The notes: generated by a model not told the origin, from the sequence alone. A stretch of 64,000 nt of DNA from an uncultured Clostridia bacterium (GCA_947589415.1 CANQBP010000003.1:1-64000), one strand, 5' to 3'. Positions 9,290 through 18,958 are shown, counted from the stretch's first letter. Made by a program: numbers and translations.

Positions 9290-10378
9290 ATGGGTGAAAA
9301 TTTGCGTGCTATGAATAAGCGTAACGGGAAAATAGAATTGATGAGGTTTTTATTTTCTGTCATGGTAGCGTTGTATCATTTAAAATGTATTTTGAAAGAT
9401 GATTTGACGGTATTTTCAAACGGTTTTATGGCAGTAGAATTTTTCTTTATTGTATCGGGTTATCTTATGGCAAAATCGCTTTCAAAGTATAAAGGCAGAC
9501 CGAACGGAGGGATAGTTAAAACAAGTTTGGTTTTTGCAGGCAAAAAGTATATTTCAATTATGTATTACTACGTTGTTTCCTGTATAATTACTTCCATAGC
9601 ATGGATACCGTATTTTCACCTTACAATTGGACGATGGGTAATGAAGGTGTTTGAGTCAATTCCGAATTTTCTTTTGCTGCAAATGTTCGGCTTTGAAACT
9701 GCGAATTGGTGTGTGCCGACTTGGTATCTTTCGGCGATGGTTATTGTTATCTTTATTTTGACCCCCATACTTATAAAATACCACAAAATATATTCCGTGT
9801 ATATCGCACCCGTGCTGTCGCTCTTTTTGTTAGGCTTTATGTATAACCAATGCGGTACTTTTAATCATTATACATGGGACGGGTATATAAATTTTGGACT
9901 AATTCGTGCTTTTGCCGAAATTTCATTGGGCTGCACCTGTTATTATGTAGTTGAGAGCGGTGTTTTAAAAAGGATAAACAAGCGGTTTTTGTCATTTATT
10001 GCATTGGCGGCTTATTTTATTTCATTTATTTTTATGATTGGCGCATACAAAAGTAATGTGCAGTTCAGTGTTATAATACTTTTAATAATTGCCGTGATAA
10101 TTACATTCTATAACAAGGATACATTTACGTCTTTAAATAACAAATTTATATATTTCCTCGGAAAATTGAGTTTCCCTATATATCTGTGTCATTCCGTGTG
10201 CAGATTTTATATCACAAAGTATATAGACCCCGACAGTATGCCCATTTATCTGTATATCTTTATATATCTGATACTTGTTGTTGTCCTTTCAATCATATGT
10301 ATGCTGGGAGGGGACGGACTAAAACGGCTGTTTAATAAATTATCCGAAAAGCAAACGAAACAATCTGATTTACAATAG
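9290..10378 (+). CDS. Acyltransferase 3 family membrane protein
   Basis: GKIELMRFLFSVMVALYHL, GFMAVEFFFIVSGYLMAKS, many TM segments. Confidence 0.88.
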   Translation: MGENLRAMNKRNGKIELMRFLFSVMVALYHLKCILKDDLTVFSNGFMAVEFFFIVSGYLMAKSLSKYKGRPNGGIVKTSLVFAGKKYISIMYYYVVSCIITSIAWIPYFHLTIGRWVMKVFESIPNFLLLQMFGFETANWCVPTWYLSAMVIVIFILTPILIKYHKIYSVYIAPVLSLFLLGFMYNQCGTFNHYTWDGYINFGLIRAFAEISLGCTCYYVVESGVLKRINKRFLSFIALAAYFISFIFMIGAYKSNVQFSVIILLIIAVIITFYNKDTFTSLNNKFIYFLGKLSFPIYLCHSVCRFYITKYIDPDSMPIYLYIFIYLILVVVLSIICMLGGDGLKRLFNKLSEKQTKQSDLQ

Positions 10379-10413
10379 AAGTGGTACGCCGAACAGAAAC
10401 GGAGGACTTGTTT

Positions 10414-10605
10414 ATGGAAGTTATTGGTGATATTGCTTTAATCATAATCATTATCGTTTTGATTGTTGTGGCTGTTAGAAATGCAAATCAAAATTATACT
10501 ATCGGCGGAGGTATGTTTAAAAACAGTGATAATAACCTGAATAAAGATGAACATATGGATTCGTCCGACTATAACTACTATGACAAAGACGGTAAACTTA
10601 AATAA
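10414..10605 (+). CDS. Small single-TM hypothetical protein
   Basis: MEVIGDIALIIIIIVLIVVAVRNAN...; ATG 10414 follows GGAGG. Confidence 0.55.
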   Translation: MEVIGDIALIIIIIVLIVVAVRNANQNYTIGGGMFKNSDNNLNKDEHMDSSDYNYYDKDGKLK

Positions 10606-10622
10606 ATCGGGAGGCGGCAAAG

Positions 10623-10739
10623 ATGTTGTATTTACGACCATACAAAAGAGATGATGCCGAAACCATTATAAAAGCTGTAATCTTGAAAGGTAGGATACAG
10701 GTATGGAAACAATTTTTAACTGCGAGGCAAAAAAAATAG
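10623..10739 (+). pseudogene. Truncated N-terminus of a GNAT-type acetyltransferase
   Basis: MLYLRPYKRDDAETII... resembles GNAT N-termini; frame ends in TAG at 10737-10739 and overlaps the next gene. Confidence 0.45.
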
Positions 10740-11410
10740 ACAGTAATACGAGCAGAGAGGAACTTACAAATCTTTACGGGCGGGCTGTTGATGAGGGCAG
10801 ACAAAAAGGCTATACTCCCGTGTTTGTTGTGGTAAATGATATGCTTGAGGAAACGGTAGAGGCGCAATTTGGCAGCATAGGAAGTGCGGAGGAATATGTA
10901 AAATCTGTTTTGTCCAAAAGCCATTCAAACGGTAAGGAAATATTTGAACGGAGATATTCAGATATCGTGGAACGGTACGGCGATGAGCTTGAATATATCG
11001 ACCGTGATATGCTTGATGAAATGCTTCCTATGCTCGGAAATGAACAGAGTACGATTATGCCATCTGTTTCCGATTATGAGGGCAGCTTGTACCTTGTGCA
11101 GATCCCGACTCTAAATCCGTATGAAATTTTTGCATGGCTGCCGTTCGGAGGGTGGAATGAATGTCCCGATACCGATGATATGATATCTATGTGCAAATAT
11201 TGGTACGACAGCTATGGTGCAGTACCCGTGATCGTCACCTGCGATACTCTCACATTAAGGATCGATGAGCCTTTAACCGACATGGAAACTGCACTTAATG
11301 CCACAAAAGAGCAATTAGCATTTTGTGAGGATATTGCTGATTGTGCAGACGTTGAGGCACTTATAGCTATGACATATAATAAGCATTACTGGTCTTTTTG
11401 GTGGGATTAG
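10703..11410 (+). CDS. DUF4253-like protein
   Basis: GYTPVFVVVND...LPFGGWNECP...YGAVPVIVTCDTLTLRI...LAFCEDI...NKHYWSFWWD. Confidence 0.75.
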   Translation: METIFNCEAKKIDSNTSREELTNLYGRAVDEGRQKGYTPVFVVVNDMLEETVEAQFGSIGSAEEYVKSVLSKSHSNGKEIFERRYSDIVERYGDELEYIDRDMLDEMLPMLGNEQSTIMPSVSDYEGSLYLVQIPTLNPYEIFAWLPFGGWNECPDTDDMISMCKYWYDSYGAVPVIVTCDTLTLRIDEPLTDMETALNATKEQLAFCEDIADCADVEALIAMTYNKHYWSFWWD

Positions 11411-11566
11411 CGGGCGGCGTGCCGCCGCTGTCCATTCGCGTTTTCGTTCACTTGCGTTCACTTTGCTTATAGTGGAGGGCAGTCTGTTTCCGCGATAATC
11501 AGTCTGCCTGTCGGAATGCATAAGATAGTATCGAGAGCGGCTCTCCGAGCCGATCCGCATTTTTTA
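11411..11566 (+). repeat. Dispersed hairpin-rich repeat, starting at the DUF4253 stop codon
   Basis: Shares GCGGCGTGCCGCCG, CCGCTGTCCAT, GCCTGTCGGA and AGTATCGAGAGCG..CTC...GAGCCG with 17513-18018. Confidence 0.7.
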
Positions 11567-11666
11567 TTTCAGAACTTTAACAATAGACTTATTGCTCATT
11601 GTTTGAGAGAATATACGGTCGAGCAACAGAGTTAATGTTTTGAGTAAAAGTAATTACGAACGGATA

Positions 11667-11695
11667 GTGCCGGCACGGCACCGGCGGCACGCCGC
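11667..11695 (-). repeat. 29-bp inverted repeat, left copy
   Basis: GTGCCGGCACGGCACCGGCGGCACGCCGC, exact reverse complement of 17513-17541. Confidence 0.9.
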
Positions 11696-11733
11696 ATACT
11701 GTATAAATAAAAAGAAAAATATTGGAGAATAAT

Positions 11734-12657
11734 ATGAAAGTTTTAACGGAGTTGGTACGCTCGGAAAAACCTTCCTCGGTCGCACTCGGCTATTTTGACG
11801 GAGTACATCGGGGTCATGCCGCTGTTATAAGCGAGGCGGTACAATGTGCAAAGGAAAACGGGTATATACCTGCGGTTTTTACCCTTTTGCAAAGTCCTCG
11901 GACAATTCTCAAGGGTGAAAAAAGCAAAAACATAATAACGCTTGATGAAAAGCTCGGTATTCTTGAATCTATGGGCGTTGAGTTGGTTTATCTTATTGAT
12001 TTTGCCGGAATAAAAGATATCACGGCGGAGGAGTTCGTGCGTGATATAATATACGGCTGCTTTAATGCACGCCATGCCGCCTGCGGATTTAATTACCATT
12101 TCGGAGCAGGAGCAAAAGGTCACGGTTTTGAACTCGGAGAAATGTGCAGAAAATATAATATAGGTGTATTTGCAAGGCAGAGAATAACCATGGGGGGAAG
12201 TCCGATAAGCTCAACAAGAATTAGGGAGTGCATAATAAGGGGAGATATACCCTCCGCAAATGAAATGCTCGGCAGACTGTACGGTTTCCGACTTCCCGTT
12301 GTACACGGCAGACAGCTCGGCAGAAAACTCGGAACTCCCACAATCAATCAGGAGTTTCCGCAAGGGTTGGTTTTGCCGTTATTCGGTGTTTATGCCGCAA
12401 GCGTATATGTTGACGGAAAAGAATACTACGGGGTCACAAATATCGGTATAAAGCCCACGGTAGGCTCGGATCAACCGCTTATGGAAACGTGGATACCCGA
12501 CTACTGCGGCGGAGAACTTTACGGGAAAACCGTCGATATACGTCTGCTTGAAAATATACGTGAAGAAAGAAAATTCTCTGATATAGACGCACTGAAAGAG
12601 GAAATTATTAGAAACGGAAAAAAGGCAAAGGAAATTTTCCTGAAATACAAGAAATAA
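11734..12657 (+). CDS. ribF: Bifunctional riboflavin kinase/FAD synthetase
   Basis: VALGYFDGVHRGHAAVI, CGFNYHFGAGAKG, ISSTRIRECI, GRKLGTPTINQ, GVTNIGIKPTVG. Confidence 0.97.
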   Translation: MKVLTELVRSEKPSSVALGYFDGVHRGHAAVISEAVQCAKENGYIPAVFTLLQSPRTILKGEKSKNIITLDEKLGILESMGVELVYLIDFAGIKDITAEEFVRDIIYGCFNARHAACGFNYHFGAGAKGHGFELGEMCRKYNIGVFARQRITMGGSPISSTRIRECIIRGDIPSANEMLGRLYGFRLPVVHGRQLGRKLGTPTINQEFPQGLVLPLFGVYAASVYVDGKEYYGVTNIGIKPTVGSDQPLMETWIPDYCGGELYGKTVDIRLLENIREERKFSDIDALKEEIIRNGKKAKEIFLKYKK

Positions 12658-12671
12658 TAATATAATATACG

Positions 12672-12716
12672 AAAAACTGCCGTGCAGATTTGAGAGGTCT
12701 GTACGGCAGTTTTTTG
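12672..12716 (+). terminator. Rho-independent terminator after ribF
   Basis: AAAACTGCCGTGCAGA...TCTGTACGGCAGTTTTTT. Confidence 0.85.
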
Positions 12717-12833
12717 CTCTATTCAATTATTTTGAGAATTTATCATTTCCTTCCGTATTCTATCGACTTGTCATAGAAATGACACCCAGACATGTAATAA
12801 TAGAAATTATATTTGATTTATTACGTTCTTTTG

Positions 12834-13154
12834 CTAATAAAAAAGGGATGCCATTGTGATAAGAGCCATTATTACATACATAATTGCTTTTATATTATCC
12901 GGAACGTAATACACTATATATTCTCTCCATCCGGTTTCTACTCTGCTTTCTAAATTCATCATTCTGATTATGAATAATATCGGCGCATTTGCAATTGCTA
13001 AAAATAACGATACCATCGTCGTCCCGTGCATCTTTTTATTTTTGGTTGGTGAGTGGGCAGGTACAGAATAGTTATTTTCATTTATCGGTGTGCTGCAATA
13101 AGAACAAAATCTCGCATTAGCATCAATTTCTTTTCCGCAGTTTGTACAAAACAT
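12834..13154 (-). CDS. Zinc-ribbon membrane protein
   Basis: MFCTNCGKEIDANARFCSYCSTPI plus hydrophobic segments. Confidence 0.75.
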   Translation of the reverse strand: MFCTNCGKEIDANARFCSYCSTPINENNYSVPAHSPTKNKKMHGTTMVSLFLAIANAPILFIIRMMNLESRVETGWREYIVYYVPDNIKAIMYVIMALITMASLFY

Positions 13155-13264
13155 AATAAAACCTCCACAAATATAATAATTTAACTACATAGGCATAAAA
13201 TAGTCTATACAGTTTATTTAATTCTATCATATTTGCCTATATAATTCAAGTAAATTTTAATTAT

Positions 13265-13615
13265 ATGGAGGAATTTTTTGTGGATTACGGTAAAATCGGA
13301 GAAAATATCAGAAAATATCGCAAAAACAGAGGAATGTCGCAGGAACAGCTTGCCGAAAAGGCAGGTATTTCGGTGACACATATGAGCCATATAGAAACAG
13401 GGAATACAAAATTGAGTTTGCCTGTACTTATTGATTTTTCAAAAATCTTCGGGGTAAGTATTGATGAGCTGGTTTTCGACAGAAAATATACCGAAAAAAA
13501 TATGGCAGTAGAGGAAACTTTACTTATACTTAACCAATGCTCAAATGAGGAGGTTATGGTATTAACCGATATAATAAGAAGTGCAAAATATGCAATGGAC
13601 AAGTATCTTAAATAA
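13265..13615 (+). CDS. XRE-family HTH transcriptional regulator
   Basis: IGENIRKYRKNRGMSQEQLAEKAGISVTHMSHIETGNTKLSLPVLIDFSKIFGVSIDELV. Confidence 0.93.
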   Translation: MEEFFVDYGKIGENIRKYRKNRGMSQEQLAEKAGISVTHMSHIETGNTKLSLPVLIDFSKIFGVSIDELVFDRKYTEKNMAVEETLLILNQCSNEEVMVLTDIIRSAKYAMDKYLK

Positions 13616-13746
13616 CAAAACGGGTATCACATTGTATAAATATTTTCCGCTTTCAATTTGTACCGCCGTGATGTTGAAAAATTCGATAATATATGATAAA
13701 ATAGGTTTATCAAAATACCGAGTTTTTCGGAGATGGGTGGACAGAA

Positions 13747-16700
13747 ATGGCAGTAAAAAGAATTTTTGTGGAAAAACGCAGCGGCTTTGATGTAGAAGCG
13801 TCTAATCTTACGGCGGATCTGCAAAAAAGTCTGGGACTTACCTGTGTGGAAAAGGTAAGAATTATTAACAGATATGATATAAGCGGCATAGACGGTGAGG
13901 ACTTTGAAAAAGCAAAGAAAACCATACTCAGCGAAACAAATGCCGATGCGGTGTACGATGAGGTGCTGCCCGAAAACGGCGAATACCGTTTCTTTGCTAT
14001 GGAATACCTGCCTGGGCAATATGACCAAAGGGCGGATTCGGCGGCTCAATGCGTTCAGTTACTTACGCAGGGCGAACGTCCGCAGGTCGTTTCGGCAAAA
14101 ATCATCGGCATTAAGGGAAATATAACAGATGAGGATTTCGCTAAAGTTAAGCATTACCTTATTAACCCCGTAGAATCACGTGAGGCTTCATTTGATAAAC
14201 CCTCTTCTCTTGATATGAGAGCTGACGTACCGGCAAATGTTGCAGTCGTTGAGGGCTTTACAAAATGGAACGACGAGGAAATGAAGAATTATTTTGACAG
14301 TATGGGATTTGCCATGACTTTGTCGGATCTTAAATTCTGCCGTGATTATTTCCGTGATGATGAGCATCGTGACCCGACCGTTACGGAGCTTAGGGTCATA
14401 GATACTTATTGGTCTGACCATTGCCGTCATACAACATTCCTTACAAGACTTGAAAAAATAGAAATAGAAAAATCCGAGCTTACAAAAACGATAGAGGACG
14501 CTCTTGAACTTTACCGTGAAAGCCGTGAGGAGGTTTACGGTAAGAACAGCGACAGAGATGTTTCTCTTATGGATATGGCTCTTGTCGGTATGAAACTGCT
14601 CCGTAAAAAGGGACTTATACCCGACCTTGACCAAAGTGATGAGATAAATGCCTGCTCGATCGAAGTTCCCGTTACAATAGACGGCAAAACCGAGCAATGG
14701 CTTGTACAGTTTAAAAATGAAACACATAACCACCCGACGGAAATTGAGCCGTTCGGCGGTGCTGCTACCTGCCTCGGCGGTGCAATACGTGATCCGCTTT
14801 CGGGAAGAGCTTATGTATATCAGGCTATGCGTGTTACGGGTTCGGGTGATCCGACCGTACCGTTTGAGAAAACAATGGCAGGCAAGCTGCCGTCACGAAA
14901 AATTACTACCGGCGCAGCGCAGGGATACAGCTCCTACGGAAACCAGATAGGTCTTGCGACAGGTCAGGTGACGGAGCTTTATGATCCCGGCTATGCTGCT
15001 AAAAGACTTGAGATAGGCGCAGTTATCGGCGCATCACCAAAGGAAAATGTGGTGAGAGGTGTGCCCGCACCGGGAGATATAATAGTTCTCCTCGGCGGAA
15101 GAACAGGTCGTGACGGCTGCGGAGGTGCAACCGGTTCGTCAAAAGCACATACAATGGATTCAATAGAAACCTGCGGTGCAGAGGTACAAAAGGGTAATCC
15201 GCCCACCGAAAGAAAAATACAAAGACTTTTCAGAAACAAAAAAGTTTCAACCATGATAAAACGCTGTAATGATTTTGGCGCAGGCGGTGTGTGTGTAGCC
15301 ATAGGGGAACTTGCGGACGGTCTTACGGTCGATCTCGACAAGGTTACAAAGAAATATGACGGTCTTGACGGAACAGAACTGGCAATCTCCGAATCGCAGG
15401 AAAGAATGGCGGTTGTGCTTGATGCGAAAGACGTTGATAAATTTATTAAAGAGGCGGATAAGGAAAACCTTGAAGCCGCTGCCGTTGCCGTGGTTACGGA
15501 AAATCCCCGACTTACGATGAAGTGGAGAGGCGATGTCATAGTTGACCTTAGCCGTAAATTCCTTAATACCAACGGTGTGACACAAACGGCGCAGGCTTAT
15601 ATTACTGCCCCGAAATCGGACGAAAATTACCGTACAAAAGCACCCGAATGTCTTGCGGGAAAGGATATTTCCGAAAGCTATAAGGCAAACCTCGGCAGAC
15701 TTGAAGTTTGTTCGCAAAAAGGTCTTGTTGAAAGATTTGATGCAAGTATCGGTGCGGCTACCGTTATGATGCCGTTCGGGGGAAAAACACAGCTTACACC
15801 CGAAGAGGCTATGGCTGCAAAAATTCCTCTGCTTGAGGGAGAAACAGATGATGCGACCGCAATGTCGTACGGATATATTCCGGGAATAGCAAAGTGGAGT
15901 CCTTTCCATGGTGCGGTGTATGCGGTAGTAGAGTCATTGTCAAAACTCCTTGCAATTGGTGCTGACCCGCTTACCGCAAGGCTCACTTTCCAAGAGTATT
16001 TTGAAAGACTGCACGATGTACCGTCACGTTGGGGTAAGCCTGCCGCAGCACTTTTAGGTTCACTCGCTGCACAAATAAAAATGGGACTCCCGTCCATAGG
16101 CGGTAAGGACAGTATGTCCGGTTCGTTTGAGGATCTCGACGTACCTCCGACACTTGTCAGCTTTGCCGTTGCTATGACTAAGGCATCAAAGACGGTTTCT
16201 GCCGAATTTAAAAAGGCGCATTCAAGAGTTATATATGTTCCTGTTCCCGAAGATAAACAGTCTGATATGCCGGATTGGGAAAAACTCAAGTCAATGTACC
16301 GTGCCGTATATAAACTTATGAATGACGGTATGGTATTGTCGGCATCAACCGTAAAAGAGGGCGGTGCTGCCGCTGCTGTTGCAAAAATGTCGTTCGGTAA
16401 TATGATAGGCTTTGAATTTGCAAAAAATCTTACCGATGATGAGCTTTATGCCCCGCTTTCCGGTTCGCTTATACTTGAGCTTGCAGACGGTGCGGAGATC
16501 GACAGCGGCATACTTTACTATGAACTCGGTAAAACAGTTAATATGCCTGTTATAAAAGTAAACTCTGCCGAATTTGATATAGAGGAACTTATTTCAATAT
16601 GGGGGTCAAAGCTGGAGGGAGTGTTCCCGACAAAAGCTGTATGCCCGAAGATGAGCCGTGACATACCGCTTTATACGGAAAGAAATACCTCTTCGCCAAA

Positions 16701-17511
16701 GATAAAGACTGCTAAGCCTAAAGTATTTATACCGGTGTTCCCCGGAACTAACTGCGAGGTCGATACTGCAAGGGCATTCGCAAAGGCAGGAGCAGAGCCG
16801 GAACTCCTTATAGTGCGCAATCTTACACCGGCTGCTATTGAAGAAACAATAGAGGAAATGGTAAGGGTAATAAATAATTCGCAGATGATTATGATTCCGG
16901 GCGGTTTTTCGGGAGGCGATGAGCCTGACGGTTCGGGTAAATTTATAGCAACGACATTCCGTAATCCGAGAGTGAGTGAGGCTGTTAATACACTTCTGAA
17001 AAAGCGTGACGGACTTATGCTCGGTATCTGCAACGGTTTCCAAGCACTTATTAAGCTCGGACTTGTTCCGTACGGAGAAATAAGAGAACTTAAAGAGGAC
17101 GATGCTACACTTACCTACAACACCATAGGCAGACATATTTCACATATGGCTTATACGAGAGTGACCTCTGTAAAATCACCGTGGCTTTCGGGAGTTAATG
17201 CGGGGGATATCTTCTCGATACCGATTTCTCACGGTGAGGGTCGTTTTGTTATCAATGATGAGCTTCTTGATACGCTTATTAAAAACGGTCAGATTGCAAC
17301 GCAGTATGTTGACCTTGACGGTAATCCCTCGGATAGTATAGAGTTCAATACGAACGGTTCTGTATGTGCGATTGAGGGTATAACGAGTCCTGACGGCAGG
17401 GTTCTCGGAAAAATGGGACATTCCGAAAGAAAGGGAGATAATCTTTATTTCAATGTTCCGTTTGAAAAGGATCAGAAACTGTTTGAGAGCGGAGTTGCAT
17501 ATTTCTTATAA
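13747..17511 (+). CDS. purL: Phosphoribosylformylglycinamidine synthase, large single-chain type
   Basis: 1254 aa; YWSDHCRHTTF, FKNETHNHPTEIEPFGGAATCLGGAIRDPL, C-terminal glutaminase PVFPGTNCEVD...LGICNGFQALIKLGLVPYG. Confidence 0.97.
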   Translation: MAVKRIFVEKRSGFDVEASNLTADLQKSLGLTCVEKVRIINRYDISGIDGEDFEKAKKTILSETNADAVYDEVLPENGEYRFFAMEYLPGQYDQRADSAAQCVQLLTQGERPQVVSAKIIGIKGNITDEDFAKVKHYLINPVESREASFDKPSSLDMRADVPANVAVVEGFTKWNDEEMKNYFDSMGFAMTLSDLKFCRDYFRDDEHRDPTVTELRVIDTYWSDHCRHTTFLTRLEKIEIEKSELTKTIEDALELYRESREEVYGKNSDRDVSLMDMALVGMKLLRKKGLIPDLDQSDEINACSIEVPVTIDGKTEQWLVQFKNETHNHPTEIEPFGGAATCLGGAIRDPLSGRAYVYQAMRVTGSGDPTVPFEKTMAGKLPSRKITTGAAQGYSSYGNQIGLATGQVTELYDPGYAAKRLEIGAVIGASPKENVVRGVPAPGDIIVLLGGRTGRDGCGGATGSSKAHTMDSIETCGAEVQKGNPPTERKIQRLFRNKKVSTMIKRCNDFGAGGVCVAIGELADGLTVDLDKVTKKYDGLDGTELAISESQERMAVVLDAKDVDKFIKEADKENLEAAAVAVVTENPRLTMKWRGDVIVDLSRKFLNTNGVTQTAQAYITAPKSDENYRTKAPECLAGKDISESYKANLGRLEVCSQKGLVERFDASIGAATVMMPFGGKTQLTPEEAMAAKIPLLEGETDDATAMSYGYIPGIAKWSPFHGAVYAVVESLSKLLAIGADPLTARLTFQEYFERLHDVPSRWGKPAAALLGSLAAQIKMGLPSIGGKDSMSGSFEDLDVPPTLVSFAVAMTKASKTVSAEFKKAHSRVIYVPVPEDKQSDMPDWEKLKSMYRAVYKLMNDGMVLSASTVKEGGAAAAVAKMSFGNMIGFEFAKNLTDDELYAPLSGSLILELADGAEIDSGILYYELGKTVNMPVIKVNSAEFDIEELISIWGSKLEGVFPTKAVCPKMSRDIPLYTERNTSSPKIKTAKPKVFIPVFPGTNCEVDTARAFAKAGAEPELLIVRNLTPAAIEETIEEMVRVINNSQMIMIPGGFSGGDEPDGSGKFIATTFRNPRVSEAVNTLLKKRDGLMLGICNGFQALIKLGLVPYGEIRELKEDDATLTYNTIGRHISHMAYTRVTSVKSPWLSGVNAGDIFSIPISHGEGRFVINDELLDTLIKNGQIATQYVDLDGNPSDSIEFNTNGSVCAIEGITSPDGRVLGKMGHSERKGDNLYFNVPFEKDQKLFESGVAYFL

Positions 17512-17512
17512 A

Positions 17513-17541
17513 GCGGCGTGCCGCCGGTGCCGTGCCGGCAC
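17513..17541 (+). repeat. 29-bp inverted repeat, right copy, 2 bp after the purL stop
   Basis: GCGGCGTGCCGCCGGTGCCGTGCCGGCAC, exact reverse complement of 11667-11695. Confidence 0.9.
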
Positions 17542-17624
17542 GGTCAATCCGTAATTAGTTTTCTTAGGAAAATTGGTCTATGGCTCGACCATAAATTTAC
17601 CCGATGAACAAGCGGCGTTCGCCC

Positions 17625-18018
17625 GCCGTAAGAAAGTAAAGGTAGTAAAACGGCAGTTTTAGGTCAAGCCTTTTTGCGGAGTGCCTCCGCTGTCCATCCC
17701 GGCATTCGCCGGGGTTGCTCCACCGTGGGTTTAAATTGCCGAAAAGCTGATTGTCCCGACATTTTGTTTGCCTGTCGGAGTGTGGCAGAAAGTATCGAGA
17801 GCGACTCTGACGAGCCGCTCCGCCGTAAGAAAGTAATGGTAGTAAAACGGCAGTTTTAGGTCAAGCCTTTTTGCGGAGTGCCTCCGCTGTCCATCCCGGC
17901 ATTCGCCGGGGTTGCTCCACCGTGGGTTTAAATTGCCGAAAAGCTGATTGTCCCGACATTTTGTTTGCCTGTCGGAGTGTGGCAGAAAGTATCGAGAGCG
18001 ACTCTGACGAGCCGCTCC
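17625..18018 (+). repeat. Tandem repeat, 2 x 197 bp, plus a partial third copy to about 18069
   Basis: GCCGTAAGAAAGTAAWGGTAGTAAAACGGCAG... at 17625 and 17822; the third unit starts at 18019 and diverges after TTTTAGGTCAAGCCTTTT. Confidence 0.92.
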
Positions 18019-18059
18019 GCCATGAGAAAGTTATGACAATAAAGCGGTAGTTTTAGGTC

Positions 18060-18266
18060 AAGCCTTTTCCAAAAGGCTTGCGGTTTCCAAAGGCAGAGCC
18101 TTTGGTCGCCGTCCGCAGACGGCGAAATCTTTAGCGTGAGAAGAGCTCGGCAAGGGTGAATTTCAAAAACAGTCCGGTGGACTGTTTTTGAAAGAGGGAC
18201 GCCCTGCGATAGAGGGCGTCCCTACTGACGGTTTTGAATATTTTATCTCGCCGCGAATAGCGGCGA
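18060..18266. repeat. Run of six consecutive perfect hairpins
   Basis: 18060-18079; 18087-18105; 18107-18124; 18161-18193 (15-bp stem); 18195-18223 (11-bp stem); 18248-18266. Confidence 0.85.
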
Positions 18267-18480
18267 CAGATATTCCGTATAATTTATTGTAATTATGCGG
18301 TATTATGGAATTATGCAGATATATGGATAAAAGTAAATGTATTTAATCGAGTTACTAAAGCTAAAACAGACATTGTCAAAATGCAAAAATTCAAAAAAGG
18401 CAAAAATGTAAAGTAGGGACTTCAAAAGCAAACGGTCAGCGGATTTGTTTTCGCTGACCGTCTATTCTTTTGGGGTTGTT
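18150..18480. repeat. ~330-bp noncoding direct repeat, copy A
   Basis: Long near-identical stretch to 18983-19315 (e.g. AAAAGTAAATGTATTTAATCGAGTTACTAAAGCTAAAACAGACATTGTCAAAATGCAAAAATTC). Confidence 0.92.
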
Positions 18481-18898
18481 ATCCCAGCTTGTTACCGCAA
18501 TTTCCGCAAAATGCTGCACCCGGATCGTTTTTAAAATTACAAACAGGGCAATTTGCGGGAGTGACAATTGTTTTAGGTAGATTATCCAAAGGTTGAGGTT
18601 GTTCTATCTTGTATCTGGTCAACACGCTGTTTTCGGCAGATTTTCCGGCTAAATTTATTAAGGTACACCCTATAATAGCAACCATGAAGGAAAAAATACA
18701 TAAAAATATTTTTAAAAAAATGAACATCACATACGTTGAATCATAATAATTAAGCTCCTTTGAAAGGCTATAAGTTGGAGGTTTGGATTGTATTGTTGTG
18801 CATAAAATCAATACAATTATGAGGCCAATCATAATACCTACTTGACTTAAAACAACTAAACTTTTGATTTTTCTGATTTCTTTTAACACTAATTTCAC
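18479..18898 (-). CDS. Two-TM membrane protein with C-terminal zinc ribbon
   Basis: Hydrophobic segments; C-terminal CPVCNFKNDPGAAFCGNCGNKLG; SD ggaggtg upstream. Confidence 0.75.
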   Translation of the reverse strand: MKLVLKEIRKIKSLVVLSQVGIMIGLIIVLILCTTIQSKPPTYSLSKELNYYDSTYVMFIFLKIFLCIFSFMVAIIGCTLINLAGKSAENSVLTRYKIEQPQPLDNLPKTIVTPANCPVCNFKNDPGAAFCGNCGNKLG

Positions 18899-18958
18899 CT
18901 CCTTGAATAAAATACACTAAAATGTAATATTAAATTACACCGTTAATGTGATATAATA

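Noticed and set aside
13620-13746. Possible purine riboswitch upstream of purL
   Set aside because: No purine-riboswitch core or PurR-box pair recognised
14188-17136. Several 120-220 aa minus-strand ORFs inside purL
   Set aside because: Antisense shadows of a long, well-conserved CDS
17674-17859. 61-aa ORF in the tandem repeat
   Set aside because: Lies wholly within repeat DNA with hairpins; no SD and no homology recognised
17513-18266. CRISPR array
   Set aside because: Repeats are 197 bp units and unrelated hairpins, not short repeats with unique spacers; no cas genes
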